Shown here: positions 8,275 to 16,525 of the stretch, piece after piece
How positions within the stretch are numbered: position 1 is the stretch's first letter
Layout of the letters: the number at the start of each line of letters is the position of its first letter
NCBI GenBank assembly: GCA_009377605.1
Contig: WHTT01000017.1
Coordinates: 47,648-85,719 of the forward strand
Direction of reading: 5' to 3'
Length of the DNA: 38,072 nt
Source: Luteitalea sp.
GTDB taxonomy: Bacteria; Acidobacteriota; Vicinamibacteria; Vicinamibacterales; Vicinamibacteraceae
Translations under genes and position numbers: made by a program
The notes under the pieces: generated by a model
What the model saw: only the letters and a program-made list of their open reading frames with translations
Database searches by the model: none
Told to the model about the DNA's origin: nothing

Positions 8275-10026
8275 TTGGAGCATCAACGCGTCGCCTGGAT
8301 TCTTGTCTGCGCCTTGATTCCCTGCACACTGCTAGGAGGATCGGCCGCCCAACCCGTCTCGGACCGGCGGGCAGCATCACTGATGGATCCGGATCACTTC
8401 GAGGCTCGCATCCCAGAGGTCACGGACCGCCAGCAGTGGGAAGCCCGCAAGAACGAGCTGCGAGAGATCGCGCTGAACAGCGCCGGTCTCTGGCCTCCAC
8501 TCCCCAAGACTCCTCTGAACCCCAGGGTGTTCGATGAGAAGCGGGGAAACGGCTTCCGGGTGGCGAAGGTCTACTTCGAGAGTCTGCCGGGGTTCTTGGC
8601 CACCGGCAATCTCTATCGCCCGGAGGCTGGAAGCGGCCCCTTCCCGGCGGTTCTGAGCGCTCACGGCCACTGGCAATACGGGCGGCTCAACAACGAAGAG
8701 GGCGGCAGCGTCCCAGGTCGCGCGATCGATCTAGCGCGCATGGGGTTCGTCCTCTTGAGCATCGACATGGTCGGCTACAACGATAGCCTACAGTTGCCGC
8801 ACGACCGGGTGAAGAGCCGAGCCCAGCTGAAGGCGGACCAGCCGCTTCCGTACGAGGCACGTCTGTTCCGGCCCGATTTCGCCTTCCCTCGGGCCGAGCT
8901 GTACGGGCTGAGCCTGGCCGGGCTGCAGCTTTGGAACGGTATCAGGGCGATCGATTTTCTCGTGTCGCTCCCTGAGGTCGATGCCCAGCGCATCGGCGTG
9001 ACCGGGGCGTCCGGCGGAGCCACGCAAACCCTGCTCCTCATGGCTGTGGACGATCGGATCCAGGCCGCCGCCCCCGTCAACATCATCGGGGCGACGAAGC
9101 ACCCTGGCTGCCGCTGCGAGAACCCTCGCGGGCTGTGGCGACATACCAGCACGATCGAGCTGAGCGCGACCTTTGCGCCAAAGCCTCTGCTGCTCCCCTC
9201 GGCAACCGAGGATCCGTGGACCCACAGCTTTCCCGAGCGCGAGCTGCCGATCTTCAAGAAGTACTATGCGCTGTACGGAGCGGAAGACCAGGTTGCCAAC
9301 GTGCACGTCACGGCCGGGCACAACTACAATGCGGAGACTCGCGCGGCCGTGTACGCATGGTTTGCGCGCCACCTGAAGAGCCCCAACCCTCCCATCACCG
9401 ATCCCGACGGGGTGACCCAGGAGCTGAAGCAACTCGGCGATCTGCGCGTGTTTCCCGAGCACATCCTTCCCGAGCAGGCGCTGTCGGGCCAGGAAGTGAT
9501 TGAGAACTGGATTGCTCAGTCCGAGAAGGACCTTCAGGCGGCTCTTCCTGCATCACCCGCAGATCTCCCCGAATTCGTTTCAACCTTTGGAAAACGGCTG
9601 GCCCAGATCCAAGACGTCGCGACGGGCCTGGCGTTTGCACGAGCGCGCTGGCCGAAGGATCCTCTGACACTGGTGGGCCTCGGCCGCTGTGGTCTATTGG
9701 CGGCCCTTGGCGGGGCGGTCTCCGGCGAGGCTGACAGGGTGGTGGTCGACTTGGCCGGCCGGAATCCCGGCCTGGATGCAGAGCTGCTCGAGCTGCTGCC
9801 GGTCGCCAGCCTGCGTCGCGCAGGCGACCTCCGAACGGCAGCGCTCCTGCTGATGCGGAAGCCGCTGGAGCTCGTCAATCCGGGCGCAAGCTTTGATCGA
9901 ACCTGGTATCGGGAGCGAGCCGCCGCCGTGGGACTCTCGCAGAACCTGCGGTTTCGCGAGTCAACGTCAATCTGGCCGCCTGATCGATTCCTGGTATCGG
10001 ACAAGAGGTCGCAGTTCGACAGGTGA
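8275..10026 (+). CDS. Secreted alpha/beta-hydrolase (acetyl-xylan-esterase-like)
   Basis: A 583-residue protein. The TTG at 8275 is chosen over upstream in-frame codons because GGGGGAGG stands 6-7 bases before it and the product then begins with a clean signal peptide (MEHQRVAWILVCALIPC). The alpha/beta-hydrolase fold shows LSAHGHWQYGR (oxyanion side, about 128-137), the nucleophile elbow GASGG with Ser about 246, a candidate acid Asp about 313 (SATEDPW) and the catalytic His about 349 (TAGHNYN). A C-terminal extension of roughly 200 residues follows. The family resembles Abhydrolase_7 and acetyl-xylan-esterase-type enzymes found in polysaccharide loci. Removal of ester groups from a carbohydrate is plausible but unproved. 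The next gene begins 15 nt downstream. Confidence 0.85.
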   Translation: MEHQRVAWILVCALIPCTLLGGSAAQPVSDRRAASLMDPDHFEARIPEVTDRQQWEARKNELREIALNSAGLWPPLPKTPLNPRVFDEKRGNGFRVAKVYFESLPGFLATGNLYRPEAGSGPFPAVLSAHGHWQYGRLNNEEGGSVPGRAIDLARMGFVLLSIDMVGYNDSLQLPHDRVKSRAQLKADQPLPYEARLFRPDFAFPRAELYGLSLAGLQLWNGIRAIDFLVSLPEVDAQRIGVTGASGGATQTLLLMAVDDRIQAAAPVNIIGATKHPGCRCENPRGLWRHTSTIELSATFAPKPLLLPSATEDPWTHSFPERELPIFKKYYALYGAEDQVANVHVTAGHNYNAETRAAVYAWFARHLKSPNPPITDPDGVTQELKQLGDLRVFPEHILPEQALSGQEVIENWIAQSEKDLQAALPASPADLPEFVSTFGKRLAQIQDVATGLAFARARWPKDPLTLVGLGRCGLLAALGGAVSGEADRVVVDLAGRNPGLDAELLELLPVASLRRAGDLRTAALLLMRKPLELVNPGASFDRTWYRERAAAVGLSQNLRFRESTSIWPPDRFLVSDKRSQFDR

Positions 10027-10041
10027 GCGAAGCAAGCAACC

Positions 10042-11010
10042 ATGAAGGACGTCCAATCGGTTGGTGTCGTCGGACTGGGCTACCTTGGCCGCGGAATTGC
10101 CGGGTGCCTGTTAGGTCATGAGCTCAGCGTCGTCGGCTACGATGTCCGAAGCGACGCACAGTCCAAGGCGCGAGCGAGTATTCAGGAGGCGCTCGACGAG
10201 CTCGTTCGATATGCCGGCTTCGACGCGGCTCGCCTCGCGGAGTGGCCAGCGCGGTATCGTGCCGCGGCGTCGCTCGACGATCTCGCGGAGTGTGAGGTCG
10301 TGATCGAGAGTGTGTTCGAAGACCTCGAAGTCAAGCATGCCGTGCTCGACGAGCTCGAGGCGATCGTTTCGCCCTCGACGCTCCTGGGGACCAACACCTC
10401 CGCCTTGCCGATCAGCCAGCTGCAGAAAAGAAGACGCCATCCTGAGCGGCTGCTCGGAATGCATTTCTGCCCGCCGGTGCATGCCAGCCGCTTCTTGGAG
10501 CTCGTGCCAGGCGAGCACACCGCGCCGGATGCGATGACGGCAGCAGCGCAGCTCGGCCGCCGCATTGGCAAGGACCCTTCGGTGCTCCGTAAGGACATTC
10601 CGGGCTTTGTCAACAACCGCCTCGCCTATGCGATCTTCCGAGAAGCGCTGTTCCTGATCGAAGCTGGTGTTGCCGATGCGGCAACGATCGATCGGGCGTT
10701 CCGCCACGGTGTGGGCACGTGGTCGGCGTTGTGCGGTCCGCTGCGGTGGATCGATATCTCGGGAGGACCCGCGCTGTATGCCACCGTGATGGAAGGACTC
10801 TTGCCGACATTGAGCCGTGCGGCGGTGCCACCTGAACCGATTCGGCGGTTGAGTGCAGAGGGCGCACGCGGCAGCAGCGGCCATGGGTTCTACGAGTATT
10901 CTCCCGAGGATGCCCGTCACTGGGAGACGCGCCTGCATCAGCACATATGGTCGCTGTACGAGCTGATGAAGAAGGACGCTCCACACGAAGAAGAGACATC
11001 AAGCGGCTGA
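10042..11010 (+). CDS. 3-hydroxyacyl-CoA dehydrogenase family enzyme (possibly a sugar-acid dehydrogenase)
   Basis: 322 residues with an N-terminal Rossmann fold (VVGLGYLGRGIAG, G11-G13-G16) for NAD(P) and the family catalytic set: Ser in NTSAL (about 119), His140 in GMHF, Glu152 in LELVPG and Asn in FVNNRL (about 190). The fold includes L-3-hydroxybutyryl-CoA, carnitine and L-gulonate 3-dehydrogenases. The usual HFFNP loop reads HFCPPVHASRF here, so a CoA substrate should not be assumed. In this locus an uronate- or gulonate-type sugar acid is an attractive alternative. It follows the esterase by 15 nt and is probably co-transcribed. No signal peptide is present, so it is cytoplasmic. Confidence 0.88.
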   Translation: MKDVQSVGVVGLGYLGRGIAGCLLGHELSVVGYDVRSDAQSKARASIQEALDELVRYAGFDAARLAEWPARYRAAASLDDLAECEVVIESVFEDLEVKHAVLDELEAIVSPSTLLGTNTSALPISQLQKRRRHPERLLGMHFCPPVHASRFLELVPGEHTAPDAMTAAAQLGRRIGKDPSVLRKDIPGFVNNRLAYAIFREALFLIEAGVADAATIDRAFRHGVGTWSALCGPLRWIDISGGPALYATVMEGLLPTLSRAAVPPEPIRRLSAEGARGSSGHGFYEYSPEDARHWETRLHQHIWSLYELMKKDAPHEEETSSG

Positions 11011-11021
11011 CTCGACTGACC

Positions 11022-11049
11022 TTGACCTCAGGGCGGCATGTCATATAAA
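11022..11049 (+). promoter_or_regulatory. Sigma-70-type promoter for the lipoprotein sulfatase
   Basis: TTGACC at 11022-11027 and TATAAA at 11044-11049 are 16 bp apart. This gives a predicted start near 11056 and a leader of about 140 nt before the GTG at 11199. The promoter begins 11 nt after the dehydrogenase stop codon. Confidence 0.65.
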
Positions 11050-11055
11050 AGGTTC

Positions 11056-11076
11056 CATTAATTCGATTGACTAACC
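11056..11076 (+). promoter_or_regulatory. Candidate operator CATTAATTCGATTGAC
   Basis: This site sits 6 bases after the -10 box, on the predicted transcription start. A closely similar sequence, CATTGATTCGATTGAA, lies at the same relative position downstream of the promoter of another sulfatase gene (20792-20812, minus strand). Confidence 0.5.
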
Positions 11077-11111
11077 CCATCATGGTCTGGCGAATGGCTA
11101 CAACCCTTGAG

Positions 11112-11148
11112 GCACCGAGACTTGACTCATTGAGTCAAGTCTCGGTGC
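11112..11148. promoter_or_regulatory. 37-bp perfect palindrome in the sulfatase leader
   Basis: Arms of 18 bp (11112-11129 and 11131-11148) flank one central T. The core is TTGACTCATTGAGTCAA. It lies between the promoter at 11022-11049 and the GTG start at 11199, so it would be a strong RNA hairpin in the leader or a dimeric protein-binding site. No T-run follows, so a plain terminator is unlikely. Confidence 0.75.
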
Positions 11149-11168
11149 GTCAAGTGAGCGTCGGGGAG

Positions 11169-11185
11169 CGCGGCCGAAGGCCGCG
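11169..11185. promoter_or_regulatory. Second leader hairpin
   Basis: CGCGGCC and GGCCGCG (11169-11175 and 11179-11185) pair around a GAA loop, 13 bases before the proposed GTG start. Together with the 37-bp palindrome it makes a structured leader. It may also be a REP-like unit. Confidence 0.5.
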
Positions 11186-11198
11186 GTCCGCTAGAAGT

Positions 11199-12608
11199 GT
11201 GTCCAAGTGGATCTATTCCTCGAGTCTTGTCGTATTGCTGGCGCTGCCAGGGTGCGCCGCGGAGCAGCCGAACGTCATTCTTGCGATGGCCGACGACCAG
11301 GGCTGGGGAGATACGGCCTACAACGGCCATTCTGTCCTGAAAACCCCTACGCTCGATGAGATGGCGGCCTCCGGCCTTCGCTTCGATCGGTCCTACGCGG
11401 CGGCGCCGGTCTGTTCACCGTCACGTTGCAGCGTCCTGACTGGCCGGCACCCCAACCGCTTCGGTTGCTTTACCTGGGGACATGACCTGCGTGCAGAAGA
11501 AGTCACGATCGCGGAGGCTCTGAGAGAAGCCGGATATCGGACTGGACACTTCGGCAAGTGGCATGTCGGCCCGGTGCGCACAGAGAGCCCTGTCTCTCCT
11601 GGGAGCAGCGGCTTCGACGCGTGGTTGTCCAGCCCAAACTTCTACGACCTCGACCCGTGGATGAGTGACAACGGTGAGGCAGTGAAAACCCAGGGGGAAG
11701 GGTCGATGGTGATCGTGGACGCGGCGGTGAAGTTCATTCATTCTGCTGCTCAGGCGAAGCAGCCATTCCTGGCGGTGATTTGGTTTGGCTCGCCGCACGT
11801 TCCGCACGAGGCCCTGGACGAAGACCTCGCGCAGTACAGAGATCAGGCCGAGCAGATGAAGCCCTTTCTTGGCGAGATCACCGCCATGGATCGCGCCATG
11901 GGACACCTCCGGCAGCAACTTCGTGCGCTCGGGGTCGCAGACAACACACTGCTTTGGTACACGAGCGACAACGGCGCCATCCCCGTTGGATCCACCGGCG
12001 GGCTCAAGGGTAAGAAGGGCGACCTGTGGGAAGGCGGCATCCGGGTTCCCGGGATCATCGAATGGCCGTCTCGGATCACGACGCATCGGACCACGGACAT
12101 CCCCGTCAGCACCGTGGACATCTATCCAACCGTGCTCGACATCGCCGGCGTTGAAGCTCCGCGCGCGAGATTGCTCGATGGCATCAGCTTGGCTCCGCTG
12201 ATTGACGGCGAGATGGCGCAACGATCGAAGCCTTTGGGTTTCTGGGTCTATCCCGCGCAAGGGCGCCCCGTACGCAGCAGCGAGCTCCTCCAGGAGCTGG
12301 CAGAAGAACAACGCACTGGACAGCCGGTCCGTCCCGACGCGCGACTCCCGTTGGAAACCCGGACACCGGCAAAGGGCGATTCCGCCGACCGCTTGCCCGG
12401 TCATGCTGCATGGATCGACGGCGATTACAAGCTCCATCGGATTCCCGACGGCGAGGGCTTCAAGTCCACTCTCTTCAATCTCAAAATCGATCCCGCTGAG
12501 ACACATGACCTGGTCGAGCAAGAAACGAGCCGTGCGAAGGCGATGAGGGCCCAGCTCGAAGCGTGGCAGCACTCAGTGACTCGCAGCCTTAACGGAGAAG
12601 ACTACTGA
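11199..12608 (+). CDS. Lipoprotein sulfatase (formylglycine type)
   Basis: 469 residues from GTG 11199. This start is chosen because it gives a standard lipoprotein signal (MSKWIYSSSLVVLLALPGC, lipid-bearing Cys 19), while longer frames would run through the palindromic leader. AMADDQGWGD carries the metal Asp pair, AAPVCSPSRCSVLTG the Cys to be converted to formylglycine (about 72), GHFGKWHVG the conserved Lys and YTSDNGAIP the second metal site. The length is normal for an S1 sulfatase. It is anchored on the cell surface or facing the periplasm. The stop overlaps the next gene by one base (ATGA), so the two products should be made in step. Transcription probably starts at the promoter near 11022. 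Confidence 0.93.
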   Translation: MSKWIYSSSLVVLLALPGCAAEQPNVILAMADDQGWGDTAYNGHSVLKTPTLDEMAASGLRFDRSYAAAPVCSPSRCSVLTGRHPNRFGCFTWGHDLRAEEVTIAEALREAGYRTGHFGKWHVGPVRTESPVSPGSSGFDAWLSSPNFYDLDPWMSDNGEAVKTQGEGSMVIVDAAVKFIHSAAQAKQPFLAVIWFGSPHVPHEALDEDLAQYRDQAEQMKPFLGEITAMDRAMGHLRQQLRALGVADNTLLWYTSDNGAIPVGSTGGLKGKKGDLWEGGIRVPGIIEWPSRITTHRTTDIPVSTVDIYPTVLDIAGVEAPRARLLDGISLAPLIDGEMAQRSKPLGFWVYPAQGRPVRSSELLQELAEEQRTGQPVRPDARLPLETRTPAKGDSADRLPGHAAWIDGDYKLHRIPDGEGFKSTLFNLKIDPAETHDLVEQETSRAKAMRAQLEAWQHSVTRSLNGEDY

Positions 12609-13939
12609 TGAGAGCTTCCAGAACGCTCGCACTCGCCGCGCTGGCGTGTGTGGTTCACGGTTGCTCGGCACAAGCTCCCCCAACTGTCGATGCGCCGTAC
12701 GGCCGGCAGCAGTTCGCCTATGAGGACGCCGGCCGGCGATTCAACCAGTTCTCGCAGCACGTCACGCAAATGCACCAGGAGGGCATGACCGTCGCTGCAG
12801 CGAAGGAAGCGCTTTATGACGAAGTCATGGCCAACTTCGACGCTTTCCTCGCTGACCGCGAGCCGGGCCAGCCGTTCTCCTTCTGGTTCGGGCCGACCAA
12901 CGTGCACCGCAAATGGATTCGCGGCTCCGGCAAGGCGCTCTGGGGGATCGACCCTGATGACTTAGAAGGAAAGCTTCCTCCCTTCCTTCCAGACGTTCCC
13001 GTCGTACGGGAGGATCTGGCCGATTACTTTGGTGAGATTCAAGCATTCGATGAAGCGCTCGGCCGGCTGCTAGCAAAGCTCGAAGAGATCGGCGAATTGG
13101 ACAACACGGTGGTCGTCGTCAGCGGCGACCATGGCCCGCCGGGGTTTCCGCATGGCAAGACCAACTTGTACGACTTCGGGACGGCTGTGCCGCTGGCCAT
13201 CCGCTGGGGCAATGGAGACGGCGCGTTCAACGAGCGGAGTAACTCGGAGACACCGACCGGCCGCATCGTCGATGATCTCGTCACCCTGACAGACCTCGCA
13301 CCCACATTTCTCGAAGTCGCTGGGCTCTCCATCCCTGAGGCGATGACCGGACGCAGCCTCGTCCCGGTGCTGCAGACGGACAAGTCCGGTCAGGTTGATC
13401 CCGAGTGGACGGCTGTCTTCACGGGCCGCGAACGCCACGTGGAGAACGCCCGGGCAGACTACACCCCCTATCCGCAGCGGGCGATCCGTACACCTGAATA
13501 CCTGTACATCATCAACTTCCGCCCGAACCGCTGGCCGGCGGGAGATCCCTACCGACTCGACGGCGAGGATCCACCCACGGCGGAAGAGATCACCGAGGAG
13601 ACACGTGTGACGCTCCCCGATGAAGACGCGGGCCCGACCAAAGCGTGGCTCGTCGGCCAGCGTGACACGGCCCAATGGCGGCCGCTCTACGAGCTCGCGT
13701 ACGGCAAACGTCCACGCGAGGAGTTGTACGTCCTGGCGAATGACCCGCACCAGGTGAAGAATGTCGCCGATGACCCACAGTACGAACAGGTGCGGCGCTC
13801 ACTCCATGAGCGGTTGATGGCGGAGTTGACGCGCACCGGCGACCAACGCCTCGTCAACGACGGCGAGTATTTCGAGAACCCTCCGCTTGCGGGCCCCGTT
13901 ACCGAGGAGAGTGCTGGCAAGCCACGAGGCCAAGACTGA
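12608..13939 (+). CDS. Sulfatase-like lipoprotein lacking the catalytic N-terminal half
   Basis: 443 residues with an uninterrupted frame, translationally coupled (ATGA) to the intact sulfatase before it. A lipoprotein signal (LALAALACVVHGC, Cys 19) is joined within about 10 residues to sequence typical of the middle of heparan-sulfamidase-like sulfatases (FAYEDAGRRFNQFSQ, ANFDAFLA, FWFGPTNVHRKW). VVVVSGDHG (Asp174, His175), GKTNLYDFG (Lys184) and the C-terminal domain follow. The N-terminal Asp pair, the CxPSR formylglycine motif and the GKWH Lys are absent, so sulfatase activity by the known mechanism is impossible. Either this is a recent in-frame deletion or the remaining protein serves as a substrate-binding or partner subunit. 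The open frame and clean signal peptide are why I list it as a CDS. Confidence 0.8.
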   Translation: MRASRTLALAALACVVHGCSAQAPPTVDAPYGRQQFAYEDAGRRFNQFSQHVTQMHQEGMTVAAAKEALYDEVMANFDAFLADREPGQPFSFWFGPTNVHRKWIRGSGKALWGIDPDDLEGKLPPFLPDVPVVREDLADYFGEIQAFDEALGRLLAKLEEIGELDNTVVVVSGDHGPPGFPHGKTNLYDFGTAVPLAIRWGNGDGAFNERSNSETPTGRIVDDLVTLTDLAPTFLEVAGLSIPEAMTGRSLVPVLQTDKSGQVDPEWTAVFTGRERHVENARADYTPYPQRAIRTPEYLYIINFRPNRWPAGDPYRLDGEDPPTAEEITEETRVTLPDEDAGPTKAWLVGQRDTAQWRPLYELAYGKRPREELYVLANDPHQVKNVADDPQYEQVRRSLHERLMAELTRTGDQRLVNDGEYFENPPLAGPVTEESAGKPRGQD

Positions 13940-13969
13940 CCTGCTCCAACATCCGGGCAGCCCGCGCTG

Positions 13970-15403
13970 CTACTCTGGCGCAGACGGGAGCTGCTGGAGA
14001 TCGGCACGGCTGGTCTCGTAGGTCACGGCGAAGGCGAGCACGTCGGGATCGGGTGGCTCACCGCGGAGGCGGCAGGCCTCGCGATAGAGGTCCGGCCACC
14101 AGTTGCGGTGCTCGGTGAAGCCCCGTTCCCGCCATTCCCGCCAACCCATCAACACCTTGTCCCAGCAATCGCTGCCGTGGGTCATGGCGGCCTTCTGACT
14201 CTCGAACCGTTTCACGTACCAATCCCGGCCGATGCGAGCGTGGAGGACCTCATCGGCCCAGTCGTAGTCCTGGAAGAGTCTGGCCAGCGGGTTGTCGGAA
14301 GCCGAGCCCACTTCCCACTCGAAGCGCTTGCCGTTCTGACTCATGAGGCCCTGCTCGATGAAGTAGAGCACGGCGTGGCGCTCAGCAGGCGTGAGCTGGA
14401 TGTTCAAACCGAGGGACCAGGTGTGGTTGATCATCACCAGCCGTGGCCAATCGATCCCCAGCGAGACGAATCCTACCTCGCCCATCATCGCGTGCCGTGC
14501 TTCATCCCAGAGCTGGCGCGTCATGTCCCGGTAAAAGTCCCACGGCTCGCCATGCGTCTGCGACAGGATGCTGGCCATCATTTCCGGGACATCGATCTCC
14601 CGAAGTCGCTTGTAGAACATCATGAGGACCTTGTCGCACTCGGGGTAGTCGGGATGATAGAGGAACTCCTCGGCGTGCACCCCCATGTTATAGGGGTCCG
14701 GAAACCGCTCGTCGCGCTGCGGCACGCCGTCATAGGCACGCTTCTCGAAATGGCGCTCCTCCGACAGGGGGACTTCCTCGCAAGTACCATCGAGAGCGCC
14801 TGCCGATTGGAGGCCGCGGACGAGGAAACCGGTCCAACCCGACATGCTCTCCAGCTCGGAATCCGCGACGAAGCACCGCACCGCCTCGCGGCCGTAGTCG
14901 ATCATTTCCTCAACTTCAGGCAAAGCGATCCGCAGGAGCCGGACGGTGGGGTGATCCGCGAGCTTGTTGGTGTCAGAGAGATGGCGCCTGATACCTTCCC
15001 GCAGGGCCGGCAGCGCGTACTGATACAGTCCGACCAAAAGATGCGTCGTGTCGGGCGACGCTTCGATTTCCTCGAAGAAAATCTCGAGGGCCTGATGCGG
15101 CACGTCGTCCAGGCCCAGGGGCGGGGTGCGCATCTCGGCCACGCGCTGGCGCAACACGCTGGCATGCTCCATACAGAGATGTGAATGGTAGCTAAATGCC
15201 ATCTTGAGCTCGTAGACCGGTTCGGCCGTCAGGCGGGACTGGAAGACCTGGAACAGCCGTTTGAAGCCGTAGTGATGGCGCTTGAGCCGGCGCACACTCT
15301 CTTCTACGGAGAGACCGGGGCGGGCGGCCTCTTCAAAGGAGCAGATTCCGGCCAGCGGCGGCAGGGTCCGGTAGGAACGGTAGGCTGTGATTTGCGTGTT
15401 CAT
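13970..15403 (-). CDS. Ferritin-like di-iron protein of unknown function
   Basis: 477 residues from ATG 15403 (MNTQITAYRSYR). The longer open frame upstream is not protein-like. The sequence shows the classic carboxylate-bridged di-iron pattern: Glu in DVPEMMA (about 274), ExxH in WDEARHAM (301-304), Glu in LYFIEQ (about 350) and ExxH in ADEVLHAR (385-388). An additional MEH at 79-80 lies in an N-terminal helical domain. Ferritin-like enzymes with this spacing include DUF455-type proteins and AurF-like oxygenases. The exact reaction is unknown, though oxidation using O2 is the likely class. There is no signal peptide. It converges with the truncated sulfatase gene and is divergent from the PD40 relic, so it is probably transcribed alone. 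Confidence 0.7.
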   Translation of the reverse strand: MNTQITAYRSYRTLPPLAGICSFEEAARPGLSVEESVRRLKRHHYGFKRLFQVFQSRLTAEPVYELKMAFSYHSHLCMEHASVLRQRVAEMRTPPLGLDDVPHQALEIFFEEIEASPDTTHLLVGLYQYALPALREGIRRHLSDTNKLADHPTVRLLRIALPEVEEMIDYGREAVRCFVADSELESMSGWTGFLVRGLQSAGALDGTCEEVPLSEERHFEKRAYDGVPQRDERFPDPYNMGVHAEEFLYHPDYPECDKVLMMFYKRLREIDVPEMMASILSQTHGEPWDFYRDMTRQLWDEARHAMMGEVGFVSLGIDWPRLVMINHTWSLGLNIQLTPAERHAVLYFIEQGLMSQNGKRFEWEVGSASDNPLARLFQDYDWADEVLHARIGRDWYVKRFESQKAAMTHGSDCWDKVLMGWREWRERGFTEHRNWWPDLYREACRLRGEPPDPDVLAFAVTYETSRADLQQLPSAPE

Positions 15404-15509
15404 GGTGAAGAAGCATCCCCACTCGCCCGTCAATCCGGACGATTGTTTCGCGGCTCCGGACGTCCTACTGCGACATCCAGCAAGGATAGACAATGGCCAC
15501 CGTGTCCCA

Positions 15510-15524
15510 CAATTAGAATTTCTA
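15510..15524 (-). promoter_or_regulatory. TTCTAATTG site upstream of the ferritin-like gene
   Basis: Minus strand TTCTAATTG (15518-15510) followed by TGGG. It overlaps a small palindrome TAGAA-T-TTCTA at 15514-15524. The same nine bases with a similar GG-rich flank occur at 6601-6609 (plus) and 19187-19179 (minus). No clear -10 or -35 is visible nearby. Confidence 0.3.
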
Positions 15525-15565
15525 GTCCGATGTTGAGGTATCCGGAGCAGCCCGGACAAACGATT

Positions 15566-15592
15566 CCCTCTCCCGGAGGGTCAGGGTGAGGG
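15566..15592. repeat. REP-like intergenic repeat (CCCTCTCCCGGAGGG type)
   Basis: CCCTCTCCCGGAGGG followed by TCAGGGTGAGGG. This resembles a short palindromic family common between genes of G+C-rich bacteria. It lies in the 232-bp gap between the ferritin-like gene and the PD40 relic. No second copy was noticed in the window. Confidence 0.45.
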
Positions 15593-15635
15593 GAGCTGGC
15601 GCAGCGCGCATCGTGGCACCTCACAGGGATGCAAC

Positions 15636-16525
15636 ATGAAGAACCGCGGAGAGATGAACAGTCTGAGCTTGGGTCTCGGAGCCGTAGTGGGAGCGCTGTG
15701 GCTGACTACCTCGCTCGCCGCCCAATCAGCCTCCCCCTACCCGTCGTCGAGCCACGGCGGCAACTACATGTACAACTTCTACTTCCCTCCTGCCCCCAGC
15801 TCGACGCCGTGGGCGCCAGCCTGGTCGCCTGATGGGCAATGGATCGCCGTGGGCATGAGCGGATCGATCTGGAAAGTCGATCCAGAGACCGGCCAGGTAG
15901 AAGAGCTCACATACAACTCCAAGTACCACTCCTCGCCCAACTGGTCACCCGACGGGAACTGGATCATCTACATGGCCGATGACGGCGGCACGACGATCCA
16001 GCTGGAGATTCTCAACCTGCAAACCGGCGAGAGCCACGCTCTGACCAACGACGAGCTCATCTACACCGATCCGGTCTTCTCGCCTGACGGCCGGACGGTC
16101 GCGTATGTCTCAACGAAGCCGAATGGCTACTTCAACGTTTACCTCCGCGGCATCCGGGATGGACGATGGAGCGGCGAGGAGATCGCGGTGACCGGGGACC
16201 ACACCTTCGGCCGCGATCGACTCTACTTTGGCGAGTGGGACATGAAGGCACGCCCGAGGAGCGGTTCCCGTTGGATGCGACCTACCCGCCGGCCTTCACG
16301 AATCCCGTCTGGGTGATGACGGGGCGGCAGCCGATTCGACACGGCCCGTCGGCGGAGTACGCGCTGCAATGGATCGACAAGCTGCAGGAGATGGCAGAGG
16401 CGTGGCCCGGTTGGCGCTCGCAGAAGGAGAAAGACCACGTGTTCGCACAGTTCGACGAGGCGCGCCAGGTTTATCGGCGCTTCGCGAACGAAGCCGGGCG
16501 CAGGAGCTCATCGTCCGTCAGGTAG
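15636..16525 (+). pseudogene. PD40 (TolB-like) / metallohydrolase relic with deleted middle
   Basis: The first part, after a good AGGGA site, encodes a signal peptide (about 10-30) and WD40-like beta-propeller (PD40) repeats such as APAWSPDGQWIAV, PNWSPDGNWIIYM and PVFSPDGRTVAYV. Near 16240-16255, after RDRLYFGEWDMK, the homology jumps to another frame carrying a typical C-terminus of PD40-amidohydrolase or CehA/McbA-type proteins: DATYPPAFTNPVWVM, then AEYALQWIDKLQEMAEAWPG and EKDHVFAQFDEARQVYRRF. Most of the propeller and the whole catalytic metal-binding region are missing. The last 55 bases overlap the end of the opposite-strand gene. Confidence 0.8.

Noticed and set aside
14108-15184. 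358-codon plus-strand frame
   Set aside because: Antisense to the ferritin-like gene, whose di-iron motifs are convincing.
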